From assembly GCA_958450365.1 (NCBI GenBank), contig CAUEEP010000727.1, positions 1,803,501-1,867,500 on the forward strand: a stretch of 64,000 bases of DNA. The letters are read 5' to 3'. Of this stretch, positions 45,766 through 57,500 are shown piece by piece. The notes under the pieces were generated by a model that saw only the letters and a program-made list of their open reading frames with translations, made no database searches and had not been told where the DNA came from. Source of the stretch: Mesorhabditis belari. Lineage: Eukaryota; Nematoda; Chromadorea; Rhabditida; Rhabditidae. The position numbers and the translations under genes were made by a program. Within the stretch, counting starts at the first letter, position 1; the number at the start of each line of letters is the position of its first letter.

Positions 45766-46163
45766 AGTGAGGAAGACGATTAGCTCCGAATCGCAAGCCA
45801 CTTCATATGTTAGATATTAGTAACTTTTTGACATGTTAATGCAATTTGATTGGATTTATATTTTATGGGTTTATTTGCTTTAACCATTTTCGAATAAAGA
45901 AAAGAAGTTTGAACTGAGTTTATCCAACCTAACAAATTCTCGATTATTTGCTGATTGGATACAATGAAAATAGTACCTCGCTGCCGGAAGTGTTGTATTT
46001 AAGAACGTCAAAACAGTTTCTTTGCCGTATCAGGAGTTCTATTTGCTTTCTTATCGAAACGAGACAGGTCACGTGCGATAGTGTTTTTCTTTTTCTTCTA
46101 TAAACGCTTTCCATCACTAATAAGCCAAAATTTTACCTCCGTTGCACCTCCCAGCACCAACGA
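45766..46163. other. Intergenic, nothing recognised
   Basis: AT-rich 0.4 kb between two + strand genes. An AATAAA near 45893 could be the polyadenylation signal of the SUV39-like gene. The distance is too long for a typical nematode operon junction. Confidence 0.45.
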
Positions 46164-46847
46164 ATGCTTATTTTTTCGGTCTTAACAACGATGATGGTAA
46201 GAAGCTTGACAAATTCCAAATGACTAATAGTATGAACAGATCTCATCAACAGTGGGGACATTGGATGATCCTTGTCATTTTTGTCACGATTGGATTCTTT
46301 ACGCTAGTGGCCTTTCGACAAATTACAATGAAACCGACTTCTGCAATTTGATCTTCGACTATTGTGAGCAACATTTGGACGACCTGCCTAGCAATGACAC
46401 TTTGATATGTGATGAATTGAGACCGAAGTGCCATGAGATTTACGTTGGTTTTCGTTCAAACTTGTGTATTTGATTGTACTGTAATAGAAGAGCATGTAGT
46501 GTTGCGTCGTCTACGAAATTCATTTTTTCTCACGACTCCGTGCACCAATTTGTTCTAAAAGATAGAGGAAAAAATGGCAGGCTACGCAACACTACATGCT
46601 CTTCGATTAGGGGGTTGCTCTTCTATTATCGGTAGGAAAATATTGAAAAGAAGAGAAGTTTCAGGAAGAGTTGAATGAATCAGTGACCGAAGTGGAGATT
46701 TGTGAGAAACTTGGGCTATGTAAGGAGAAAAATATCCCGACGCCCGAACCCTCTGAAAATCTCCGTCAGTCCCACATTTATGGTGACTCTGGAAATCAAG
46801 TTGCTCAATGGTTATCCCGTCATAAACTGTCGTCAAAAATCACATAA
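46164..46847 (+). CDS. Small secreted saposin-like protein
   Basis: Three exons (46164-46196, 46240-46443, 46665-46847) join to 139 aa. The first gives a signal peptide (MLIFSVLTTMMISSTVG). The mature part has the saposin B pattern: an N-terminal CHFC pair, a central pair (CNLIFDYC), then LICDELRPKCHEIYEELN and the hallmark end EICEKLGLC. Saposin-like proteins bind or disrupt lipid membranes; nematode family members include antimicrobial caenopores and lipid carriers. A 43-residue charged tail after the domain is unusual. The second intron has a weak donor (GTTGGT) and contains a small inverted-repeat element. Without that splice the ORF stops early, losing the ICEKLGLC end. Confidence 0.72.
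46487..46604. repeat. Small inverted-repeat element in the saposin-like gene intron
   Basis: GAAGAGCATGTAGTGTTGCG and its complement CGCAACACTACATGCTCTTC face each other about 75 bp apart. The element makes up most of the 221-bp intron. Confidence 0.8.
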
Positions 46848-47212
46848 TTGCCCATAATTTGTCTTAGCTTTCTTATACGACGAAATTATGTTGCAAACTG
46901 CATAAAGGGTACTGTTTTGTCTTTTGTTGTACGCTAATAGCAACCATAAACACTTCAATTCACCGATGCCAATTAGTTAACTCCTAAATTCTTTCAATAT
47001 AAATCGGATAACAAAATATTTTTTGTATAGACGTACACGTAATTTAAGAATAACTCCGTTACACAATAACGAGCTTAATAAATAAAGAAGACACAATTTA
47101 ACTCAATTATGTACCAAAGAAATTAACAGTAACAATGAAATTTCTTCCAAAAAAACGATGAAAGATTGCGATTGGCTAGGTAACGTGACAACGATCAAAT
47201 TTGGTTTACTTT
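46848..47212. other. Intergenic between convergent genes
   Basis: No gene seen; AT-rich with AATAAA-type hexamers in + (near 47078) orientation. Holds the 3' ends of the saposin-like gene and of the - strand gene. Confidence 0.45.
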
Positions 47213-48703
47213 CTAGTCGAATGCGTGTAGGCGTCCGGACATCGTAAAACCGCGTCCCTTGTGCGTGTGCGTGTCATCAGTGTTGCAGGCGCATTTCAAC
47301 CACGGCTTGAAACGTTCACCCTAAACCATCATTTTAAAACGATTTTCTTTACGAGTTTACCTCATCAGATCGATCTTGAAGTTTGTCGCGAGCCCAGGCT
47401 TTGATTGGTGCTTCATCCCATTTGCTTTTTGGTGTTGGCCATTCACGTCTTCTAAACGTTAAAAATTATATATAATTATCGCTAAAAAGCTTACCTGATA
47501 CGTCCACCAATTGTTCTATTTGATTTTCGTGAAAAACCTCTTCGAAACCTAAAACCGATCATTGGACTCAACCGAAACAATTGAAAAACCAACCCTTGTT
47601 TGTCATTATCATCGAAGCTGTACTCGTAATCGCTCAAAGTAAATCGCTGTCGTCCATTTGCAAACGAAATGCGATTAGCAATCGGAACATGTACCTGGAA
47701 TTTTTAAATAAATGTACAGCTAAAATAAAGTACCCGACGCTTGTTTCCAGCAAAGGGTTGAGCTCCCAGTATTCGTGCTCGTGGAGCTAAACCGAGAGTA
47801 TTACCAAATACAAAGCCTAATTACCCTTGAAACGAGTTGGAACAGTATAATTGGCAGTAGAACGAGTGAGTTTTGGACGATTTGCCGTCTTGCCATCAAC
47901 ATAAACCAAGCGAAGTCCATGCTTGTCGATGGGTCCTTTCTAAACAAGAATTCACAATTGTTTAAATACAAAAAAACTCACCTCTTCAAAAGTTTCTTGC
48001 ACTCGTGGTCGATCAAGATCTTCATATTCTTCGGCTTCAAATTCCTGGTCGTCGATTGCACCGTCCACATCGGGATCATAATTCTCGGTCTCATCTTCAT
48101 CCCACGTCATCGAACCATCATCGTGCTTCGGAGTGGATTTTGTTCTAAAATCAATAAGTTTTAAGGCATTACAAGTAGATTCTGCTCATAAGCGGCCGAT
48201 TCCAATGTAATAAGATGATGTATAACAAACATGGTTGCTCGCCGATGATGAGTGATTCTGGGGACAATGGAGGCACGCTGGACACGCACAGGAACTTTCT
48301 TCTAAACAAATATTTGAGAAAGCATTGAAAAAACTGCAACCTTATTGCTTCCGCTGAGACGCTTAAAAATTGAATCCAACGTTCGGTTGCCTTTCTAAAA
48401 AGAACATTTGATATTAAATAAAGAAATTTACTCTAACCTTCAAGTGGCTCATTTCCTCTACAGTCAAGCTTTCATCCTGATCAATTTCATTCGTTGCCGG
48501 TCCCTCGTCAGCATCCGAGTCAGCCAAATCGTCGGGAAAGTCCATCACTTTGCGCGTTTGCCTCTTGCGGCTGTTTGCGAATACCGTTCTAAAAAGTGAA
48601 ACATTAAAAACATAATTGTGAAACGATACTTGGTTGCTGAAATGACATCACCCATCATCGTCTCATCGTCCGCGTTGAACACGACGATTTTTCGCTGAGA
48701 CAT
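47213..48703 (-). CDS. Unrecognised, probably nuclear protein with acidic and basic regions
   Basis: Eleven exons: 48703-48630, 48588-48438, 48394-48341, 48301-48231, 48144-47982, 47939-47825, 47786-47734, 47694-47594, 47548-47495, 47451-47361, 47320-47213; they join in frame to 344 aa. I do not recognise the family. Visible features: N-terminus MSQRKIVVFNADDETMMGDV, a basic patch ANSRKRQTRK, acidic stretches (DFPDDLADSDADEG; WDEDETENYDPDVD), a basic Gly/Arg-rich part GFRRGFSRKSNRTIGGRIRR, and a C-terminus with KCACNTDD and GRGFTMSGRLHAFD. No signal peptide or TM segment. Charge distribution suggests a nuclear or RNA-associated role, but this is inference. A TTTTAG acceptor lies 12 nt before the ATG. 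Confidence 0.75.
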
Positions 48704-51276
48704 CGCAATTCTTTCCTAAAATTTAATAACGAGAATAAGCATTAAAAAGAACAGTGCTGATAATTGAAAATGTTAAATAAAAACAAAAAACAAATATAAG
48801 CCATGAAAAGTTTTTCGTTATAACGTTATAAAATCGAAGCTTCAGTATGTTTATTAAAAATTTTATAGCTGTTTATCAAGTTTGTTGTTACTAGAGTATC
48901 TTTGCTTGCGATTTAGATAAAGAAACGAAAAGAGGAATTAGTCAATGTAATACGAAAAGGAGTACGGTCGCTTTGCTGCGTTTTATTCGCGACTCATGCA
49001 AAAGGGAGAGGCCAAGAGATCCATCAGTGATTGGAAAGTCGGATTTTGACATGAAATTTAACAAGCGCTGCTAAAGGAATTAAAATTGGACACGGAAAAA
49101 AGAATAAAATTATATAAATCTTTTCTTTTACGCAAAATTAGATACTGTAAAGTGTTACCGTTTATTGGTTGAATATATAAACATTTAAAAAGCCAATTTA
49201 TTGGATTCATTCGGAAAATATGGCAATTTTACCGTATTTCTTCGAATAGAAGACCGGGTAAAGAGTATGATCGCGTACTCCTGCGTAGCAGCCCTTTTTA
49301 AAATTTCTTTTCTGCATAAAAGCTTTCAATCAAGTGCTATAGAGTTGGAAAATGACTCAAAAATCTGTTAGCTCATGTGGTATTTTTGAGTCATTTTCCA
49401 GCCCTATAGCACTTCATTGAAAGCTTTTATGCAGAAAAGAAATTTTAAAAAGGGCTGCTACGCAGGAGTACGCGATCATACTCTTTACCGGGTCTTCTAT
49501 TCGAAGAAATACGGTAGTTTTAAAACCGAGCTTCTAAAACTACGGTACTCTTCAAGCTTTTGATGTCTACATACTTTTTGCATTAAAAAGTAAAAATATA
49601 GTATTTATTGAGATGTTACAAGTAGACGGTGACGATAAACCTAACTTTTAACTGTTTACCAACATTTGTGCTCTTTTTTTTTAAAGAAGAATCGAGTCTA
49701 TTTTAAATTTTCCTTTATCTATTTACAAATTTTCCAAGAATTTGAATCGAAAAGACACAAAAAATGAGTAAAAAAAAAGTCTTTTTCTATATAAAGCTTC
49801 CTCTCTTTCAGATTTGAGTGTTCTTTCAAGCGCTTTATACAGTAGAATTACCGTATTAACCGTAAAAAGTTAGTTACCGAGTTAGTGCCAAATAGAAATC
49901 ACAAGGTGCCTGAATATTTCACCTATCATAATCTAATTACGGTCTACGTTAGAAAGGCATTATGGTAGTTTGATTACGCGATTACGGTATCTTTTCAACT
50001 CTTCAAAACAACCCCCTTTCATTACAATACGATATTTCATTACAATACGATATACATCTTTTGTATTACGTTACTAATTGTAAGGTATTACGGTATCTTT
50101 CAACTCTTTAAGTCAAATCAATCTTTTTGTTTTTGTTCAATTCTAGACTAGTTTTCGAGGGCAAACTGAGACACGGTGATGGGTAAACGGCTGAACAAAC
50201 GGACAGGAGAGAAATCTCTTTTCTTTCCCCATCTCTCTCTCCGTTTTCTCCTCGAATGAGTCACGAGAAAAAGAAATACGAGCATCTTTATTGATTATAA
50301 ATCAACTTCTCCTTAATTTTTTTGGACGAACGATGGCCTTTATGAACTCAGGATTGATCCCTTTCTTCTCAACCTTTTAAAACCAATTCAAAAGGTATTT
50401 TGGGTGTGTTTGAATTGATCAACTTGTCTACTAATTTGACCTTTAATTTTTGCAACATGATATAATGATGTTTTTTTTTGATGTTGATGATGATTTAGTT
50501 GAATATTTTGGGAAATTCTTTGATTTTGGTTGATTCAGACTATTTTTGAGTGTTTCCAAAAGCTAATCCGTTTTTTTTTGGGCTAATTGAATCTATTTGT
50601 CGTATTTTATTAAAATATTTTAATTTTTCGGTACTTTTTAGTCCATTAAAGCTTGATTTTGGTTTTGATTTTGTTTTGATTTTGTTGGTTTTGTTGGTTT
50701 TGTTGGTTTGGTTTTATTTTGGTATACGTTTTGGGAATTACTTGAACTTTGGAGGATTACTCTACTTTAGTGTTACTGTATTTCGGGATTCTGTACGCAA
50801 AAGTACTATATTATTTGTAAACTTTCATATTATTCTTGTATTCTTTTTGTGAAGTTGAGTGGGAGTGTGTGACTTCCATTCAACGTCACAAAAAATACAT
50901 GAACGTGGAATCAATCTTCCTCTCGCACGATAAACAATCAACGGTCAATAGAGAGAGAGAAAGGACGAAGGAGAGAAGAAACAGAAGAAACTTTCAACAA
51001 ATTGATCTATTGGACTAATGTTTATTATATTATAGGCATCACAGGCATTTGAAGTCATTCATTCACTATCAATTCCTATCTTCATCAACGCTTTCATTTC
51101 TTTCATTTCTTTCCTTTCTTTCAAGCCTCATTGTTAGCCTGTACTTGGCCAAATCCTTCACATTTGCGTGCAAGACTTCAAAATAGCATTTCTTTCTTCG
51201 ACAGCTTCAACAAATCTCGATCTTTGCAATTCACTTCTTGAAATAACCCATTCAGTTTAGGAAACAAAAAAAAAAC
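48704..51276. other. Intergenic region between divergent genes
   Basis: No gene found. It contains the palindromic element at 49230-49516, duplicated ATTACGGTATCTTTCAACTC-type segments near 49984-50110, and T-rich stretches with TTTTGTTGG repeats around 50660-50720. The promoters of the two flanking genes should lie at its ends. Confidence 0.45.
49230..49516. mobile_element. Palindromic element family A, intact copy
   Basis: A 287-bp, near-perfect palindrome. Ends read TACCGTATTTCTTCGAATAG and its complement; arms of about 130 bp contain GGGTAAAGAGTATGATCGCG and TGCGTAGCAGCCCTTTTTAA and meet around CTGTTAGCTCATGTGG. A second copy lies at 51719-52413. No ORF, so non-autonomous. Confidence 0.9.
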
Positions 51277-52637
51277 ATGGAACCCTCCTCGACAACACCG
51301 AGCATCACAACATCGATTTTCCATTCACTTATCTCCAAAACATCAACAAATTCTCCCCCAAAACTCCTCCAAACTTCATCAGATTCCTCCATTTTACCCA
51401 AAACCAATACCCTCTTCCCAGTTGTCCTCCTTTTTGCCATTCTCTTCATATTTTTCTTAGCCTGTATCTGCGATTGTCGGAGGTGAGTGCTTTAAAAATC
51501 ATACTTAAAATAGGTTTAATTATTTAATTAGCTTATGAAGTATTATGCGGTACTGTAATACTGTAAAATTTAAGAACTTCGTAGTGCTTTTTACCGTCAA
51601 CTAGTTTCCATTTGATCAGCTTAATTTTGATCTCATTTGATGAGGAATTACAAGGTTTTTTTTCAAAAATTGAGCTAATCGAATGGAAACTGGTCGTTTG
51701 ATTCGCAGATTTCTCTTTTACCGCATTTCTTCGAATAGAAGACCGGGTAAAGAGTAGACTTCGGAAAACAAAACTTAACCAAAACCAAAACCACCAAAAC
51801 CAAAACCATAACAAAACCAGAACCAAAACAAACCAAAACTAACCAAAACTCGCCAATATCTCGCGACTGGGAGGAGCTAGCGAAAATCTGTTTGCAGATT
51901 TGAAATCAGCGTCCAAAAATCTATCCCATAGGCTATTTTTTGTTTCGAAATTTCGAGGTCGTGTTTTGGTCCTTTTTTCGGCCGCGAGATTTTGGGGAGT
52001 GAGAAAAAGTGAAAGGCAAATTTGCATTTTACAATTTAAATTTGCATTTTACAATTTAAATTTACATGTTAATTTATATGCAAATTGAGTTTTGGTTTGT
52101 TTTGGTGTTTTGGTTTTGGTCTGTTTTGGTTTTGGTTTTGTTTGCCGAACTCTAGTAAAGAGTATGATCGCGTACTCCTGCGTAGCAGCCCTTTTTAAAA
52201 TTTCTTTTCTGCATAAAAGCTTTCAATGAAGTGCTATAGGGCTGGAAAATGGCTCAAAAATCTGTTAGCTCATGTGGTATTTTTGAGTCATTTTCCAGCC
52301 CTATAGCACTTCATTGAAAGCTTTTATGCAGAAAAGAAATTTTAAAGAGGGCTGCTACGCAGGAGTACGCGATGATACTCTTTACCCGGTCTTCTATTCG
52401 AAGAAATACGGTAACTATAGTAAATTTCTGCTATAGAGTGTGTACATTTATCGTTTCGTTTTCTAAAAAGTGAACTCATCAATAATTTTATGTAAAATAG
52501 GAAACATTTTACAACTGTTCTCCATTTTCAGAGACATCAAAGAGAAGCGGCGAATCGAGGAGATTCTTGCATCGAAATCCCCTGAAATCACCGTTGTCGA
52601 TGGGGAATCGGGAGAAGAAAAGGCTTTAGAGGTTTAG
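51277..52637 (+). CDS. Small single-pass membrane protein, function unknown
   Basis: Two exons (51277-51482 and 52532-52637) joined at a GTGAGT donor and TTTTCAG acceptor give 103 aa. The N-terminal 45 residues are Ser/Thr/Pro rich and likely extracellular or luminal, followed by one TM helix (LFPVVLLFAILFIFFLACIC) and a charged cytoplasmic tail (CDCRRDIKEKRRIEEILASK). There is no cleavable signal peptide, so type III insertion is likely. No family recognised. The 1-kb intron is almost wholly transposon-derived. A TTTAG lies 16 nt before the ATG. Confidence 0.7.
51719..52413. mobile_element. Palindromic element family A, copy 2, split by a nested insertion
   Basis: The left end (51719-51756, with CATTTCTTCGAATAGAAGAC) and the remainder (52155-52413, from GTAAAGAGTATGATCGCG to AGAAATACGGTA) match the intact copy at 49230-49516. 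They are separated by 398 bp of unrelated sequence. Removing that and one copy of a 10-bp duplication restores the continuous element. Confidence 0.8.
51757..52154. mobile_element. Nested MITE with 10-bp target duplication (Mutator-like)
   Basis: Flanked on both sides by GTAAAGAGTA, a sequence present once in the intact family A copy, so this is a real target-site duplication. The ends are imperfect inverted copies (GACTTCGGAAAACAAAAC and the complement of GTTTTGTTTGCCGAACTC), continuing as AACCAAAACC-type repeats. A 9-11 bp duplication with long inverted ends suggests the Mutator superfamily. No transposase is present. Confidence 0.7.
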
Positions 52638-52834
52638 TTTTAAAAAAAGATACATATTTTCTGTAAATATTGAAATCAACTTGTGATGTGACGGTGCTTT
52701 CTCTAGAAAAGGTTTTTAAACTTTTCATTTGTGATGGTTCGACTCGCAGATTCGGGTGCTATAATAAAGTTTATATCAAGAAATGATTTAAGAATGAAGT
52801 GAACAGAAAATAAATGAATTCATGGGGATTATTA

Positions 52835-53244
52835 TCTAGGGTGGGTCAAAATCACGGCTACACCCTTTCAGCAGATTGCATGCAAAACGGCGCAATCAAT
52901 TCAAAAACCCTAAGTGTTATATGGAGAGCTGTAGCCTGAATTCTGGCCTACATTTCTGTACCAAAAGCTTTTTGATTGAAGTTTTGCAGCCGATTTTGTC
53001 AGACTCTCAAATGAGCCCAATCCCAAATCTCCGGCACGCTTCCCATTTTAGCTGTCGGATTGGGCTCATTTGAGGGTCTGAAAAATCGACTGTAAAGCTT
53101 CAATCAAAAATCTTTTGATACAGAAATGTAGGCCAGAATTCAGGCTGCAATTCCCTATATAACACTTAGGGTTTTTGAATTGATTGCGCCGTTTTGCATG
53201 CAATCTGCTGAAAATGCGTAGCCGTGATTTTGGCCCATCCTGTA
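52835..53244. mobile_element. MITE with about 170-bp inverted arms
   Basis: The left arm includes GGGTGGGTCAAAATCACGGC, CAGCAGATTGCATGCAAAAC and AACCCTAAGTGTTATAT; the right arm carries the complements in reverse order, ending GATTTTGGCCCATCCTGTA. The ends and a flanking TA resemble mariner-derived MITEs. No ORF of note. Confidence 0.8.
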
Positions 53245-53582
53245 TACAAAAAAGGTTACTGTACCTGGGGATTACTATACTTTTGATGATTACTTATCAA
53301 ATCCGAGTTCTAATTGGTAGACTTGATAAAATGAATAGCTCAAATCGATTCCCCGACTCCGAAAACCCCCGGTACTTTACATAAAAGTGATGTGCATGTG
53401 CAGCCAACATCAAACCGAATATCGTCCCACAGATCTTGGTGTCAAGAAATTTCCACCGTATCTTTCACGTTTCAGTAATAGATTCTATAAAAAAAACGAT
53501 TCTAATACGTATTTAATAGTGAACTAAATTTTCAATTTATATTCAAATGAACTGATCAATTTTTTATCCAAATTAGTGAATT

Positions 53583-53665
53583 ACTAGTAAAAGTAAAAGT
53601 AAAAATAAAACTAAAAGTAAAACTAAAAGTAAAACAAAAAGTAAAACTAAAATAAAACTAAAAGT
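53583..53665. repeat. AAAGTAAAACTA microsatellite
   Basis: Six- and twelve-bp units AAAGTA and AAAACT in tandem. Noncoding. Confidence 0.8.
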
Positions 53666-54239
53666 AAGTAACACTACTAAAAAGTCTCTTCAAGTCTCAT
53701 TTTATTTTGATCAAATGTACATTTCTATTCATTTTACTTTTAATACCATTCCCTGTTCATTTCTCTTTCCAATAATCTTTTAGAAGAAGAAAAAGATGCC
53801 CATTTAAGAGGAGGAGCCTGGATTCAGAATGGAAATGAAAAAGAATGAAAAAGAAGAAAAAGAGAATAAATCTTATCACCAAAAAACGAACCATTGGAGT
53901 GGTTGAATGAAGCTGTTTTCTGGCTTTGATGGAGGTACTGCTAGGGGAAACTGATAGCACTTTTTAGATGGGAATCCAGCAGACTTTCCGTCCCCAAAAC
54001 CCATCAAAAACACCCGGCAACATTTACTCTTTTACTTTTTTAGTTTAGACTCATGAACGTTTTGTTTTGTCTTCTTTAAGTGTCTTTGTCTTTGTCTTTT
54101 CAAATTCTCTTTTTCATTTGAATATCGTAGTCGGAATATTTAGATAATACTTTAGAATTAGAATTTAGAATTAACCATTTTTACTTATTCCAGAGTTGTC
54201 TGTCAAAACTGAACAATACAAAACCTATTCAATACAAAG

Positions 54240-54440
54240 GAACTGTAAAGGAGCTTTAAAGGAGCTTTAAAGGAGCTTTAAAGGAGCTTTAAAGGAACTA
54301 AATAGAAACTATAAAGGAGCTTTAAAGGAACTAAATAGGAGCTTTAAAGGAGCTTTAAAGGAACTATAAAGGAACTAAATAGGAGCTATAAAGGAGCTTT
54401 AAAGGAACTAAGTAGGAACTATGAAGGAGCTTTAAAGGTT
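54240..54440. repeat. AAAGGAGCTTT minisatellite
   Basis: About 200 bp of 10-12-bp units AAAGGAGCTTT, AAAGGAACTA and AAATAGGAGCT, upstream of the CX-type gene. AAAGCTCC/GGAGCTTT is partly self-complementary. Confidence 0.85.
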
Positions 54441-54576
54441 TCAAGCTTTAACTTTTTTGGAAAACCGTAAAACCCCTTTTCAAAGTGTACCTTCATCTGT
54501 TTCAACTTTCAGGACTTTCAACCTTCCAAAGACAATTTTCAGGAACAAGACAATCTTCAAAAAGAGATACTCTTGA

Positions 54577-57500
54577 ATGCGTGACAAATCGGGGCTCATT
54601 TTGGTCATTTTCTTATCGTTTACCGTTTGTCAAGCGGTAGATGAGGGAAAATCTCGATTTCAAATCCCCTCCTCCACTGAATTCAAATGTCAAAACGAGT
54701 TCCCCCTCAAGTAAGGCTTGATAAAAGTTAAATCGGTTTAAAAGAAAGTATTGAGTTGATAGGCTTTTGAATAATTATGCCTCACTCCTTATCTCTGGAA
54801 TCGATTTGGGGTTTTGTTGAAAAAAGAAGGTGAACGATTTCTCAAAAACAACTACAAATAGCTTTGCAACTATACGATGAGTCAATTGTTTTTGATGATA
54901 AATTTTCGAATGACTCAAAGGCTTATTTGATCTGAAGATATGGCTTTTGAATTTGGTTAAGAAATGTAGTTTTGTTGCTTGGGAAATGAGTGAGACAAAA
55001 TTCTGTTTATGGGAAATTTATCTTATCCCGAATTTTCTAATTCGAATTTTTATCTTATCCCGAGCTGCCAAAAACTATTAGTGCAACAAAAAAACTGATA
55101 TTTTTATATCATTGTTTATTTTGTTTCTTGTTTAAAAGGCAATTCTAGTTTCTATTATAATAGAATATATAAATACAGGGTGCGGCAAAAGTTTGGAGCC
55201 GCTTCTTAAGATAGTTAATAGTTTAAAAACTAGCTTTAAAAAGTTAAAAATTAATAACAAATTCTTTATTCGAATTCATAACAACAAATAACTTATAACA
55301 AATGCTCGAAATTTCCACCATCCGCTTCGATACACCTCTTTAAACGCTTTGGGAAGTTCCTCACGATGGTGGCGCACGCTTAAACAGTTATTTCATACCA
55401 GACTCGTTTCAGAGCAGATTTTAAAGCATCCACTGTTTGATATGTCTCCATCGAGATCTTGCCTTCCAAAATAGCCCAAACGGAGTAATCGAGGGGATTA
55501 AGATCTGGCGAATTTGAAGGCCAAATGGTCTTATCCCAAAAGCCTGAAAACAACAAACGTTGAGAGTTGAGTGAGCACTATGCTCAGGAGCCCAGTCCTG
55601 TTGCAGGGAAAAGCCAGCTTGCCCAAAGTGATTTGTTGCCCAATGTTTCAAGACATCTTTTTATACCAGTTGTTGACAGTTTTTAGCATTCATCTTGACG
55701 TTTCTGTCCAAAAAACAGGCGGTGTCTTACTTGTAGCACACATACCTCCACACACCATAATCGAAGCTGAAAAATGCTTTCTAACCATCAAATTTGCCGC
55801 AAATGTGTTCTTCAGACCCCTTTTGAGAAGTTATCTATGATTTTGGCGGTTGTGCAATGACTGGATAGAAAAAATCTTTTCATCTGTGAAAAGGATCCTC
55901 TCAAGTACGCCAGTCGCCACCAAGCGCACCATCTTCTTTGCTAGACGCTTTCGTTTCTTCTGGCATTTGTCGCCCAAGACGTGTGCTTTGGCCAATTTGT
56001 AGCTAAAGAATCTTAGTTTCCCTTTAACAATCCTTTCAACGCTTCGAGGGGCAAATTTTCAGCTGTTTGCCCATCTTTCGCATCGACCGCAGCTCGTTTT
56101 GGCGAATCCGAAAGCGGATTTCGTTGATGTTCGTAGGTGTTACGGCAGTTGGTGGTCGACCACTTCAAGGGCGATCCTTGTTGTTCTTTATCGCCTTGTG
56201 GCGTTTAATTGCTTTGTTGACGGTGCTTTTTGGATATTTCGTGATTTTTACAATCTCCGGGCTATTTTTTTCGCCTTGGTATAATCCGAGAATCACATCG
56301 CGTCGTTTTTTGGCGTTCATTCTTACGAATTTTCTCCTAAAAAGAAAATTTTTGTAACAAATCACCTTAACTATACTCGAAAAAGGAAAAAAAAAGTATA
56401 CGAGACACAAAAAAAAGCGTGAACTAAATTTTCTACAATGTTTTCATAGCGGCTCCGAACTTTTGCCGCACCTTGTATATTTGAATATATTCGAATATAT
56501 TTTAATATATTTGAATATTCTATCAAAACCCAATCATTTTAAGGAATATTTAGCTAAATCTAAAAGTATATTATTCCAAAATTTTAGAGAAACGGTGAAT
56601 CTCTTAAAAAAAATCGTGGACAAGTATGGAGAACGACGAAATGAAAGAGATGTTGATGGAAATGAGTGGACATCCATGTTGATCGATCAATCCAAAGAGA
56701 TTAAGGTAATACTATAGTAACTAGGGTTACTAGATATGCACGTACCTATTACAAAGCTTTCTTCATTCATCCAAACAAATACTAAAATTCTATCGAATTC
56801 AAAAGTCCCTTTCACTTGTCTTTTCTTCAATTAATTGAAAGTTGTTATGATTTGTTGGAGAGTTGAAGCAGATAAGTAAGGCAAACAAAAAAAATTGACG
56901 GGTAAATGGTTATTGGAGGGAATGAATATGATAAGGAGGCTTTGAAAGCAAAAAAAAAACAGGCAGTATGCCAAAAGGATTATGGAATAAAATTTACTAA
57001 TAAAGTTCAAGCTTGACCCGGCTAAAAACTATTTTTACTCGCGTTTTTTTCTAGGCTTGTTTTGCATTTTCTGGATTAGTCTATTGTTGATATTTTTAAA
57101 GTGTTTTTGAATAGTTTTCACTTTTGATTTCATCCTTGGTCTTCTTTTTTTGCGTTGCGCTACTGCAACAGTTATACTTCTTACAAAACATTAAAAAAGA
57201 TTGTTGAAAAGTTTCTAAAAAGATCACCAATAGATCTAGCATCTTTGATTACCCTAGAAAAATGGAATAACATTAATAAAATGGTCGGAAAATACGATCT
57301 AATCAAATCAATCAAATCAGTACAAGAAAAATAGATATAAGTAAAAGTTGGAGTAATTGAACCGGTCAAAAAACTGTGGGGTTGGCAAAAGAGTCAAACT
57401 TCTAGATCAAGTCAAGTCAAAGCCAGAATACAAGGTAAATCAAAGCCAGCCAAATTCAAGGTAAATCCAATTGAAAGCCATTGATTTGGCTTTGACTTGG

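Larger units (their letters stand above)
52638..54576. other. Intergenic region with repeats
   Basis: No gene seen. Holds a MITE (52835-53244), an AAAGTAAAACTA repeat (53583-53665) and an AAAGGAGCTTT/AAAGGAACTA array (54240-54440). A CTTTCAG near 54513 lies 60 nt before the next ATG. Confidence 0.45.

Noticed and set aside
45793..46140. Upstream exon extending the saposin-like gene
   Set aside because: The ATG at 46164 already gives a complete signal peptide in phase with exon 2; no in-frame upstream exon was found.
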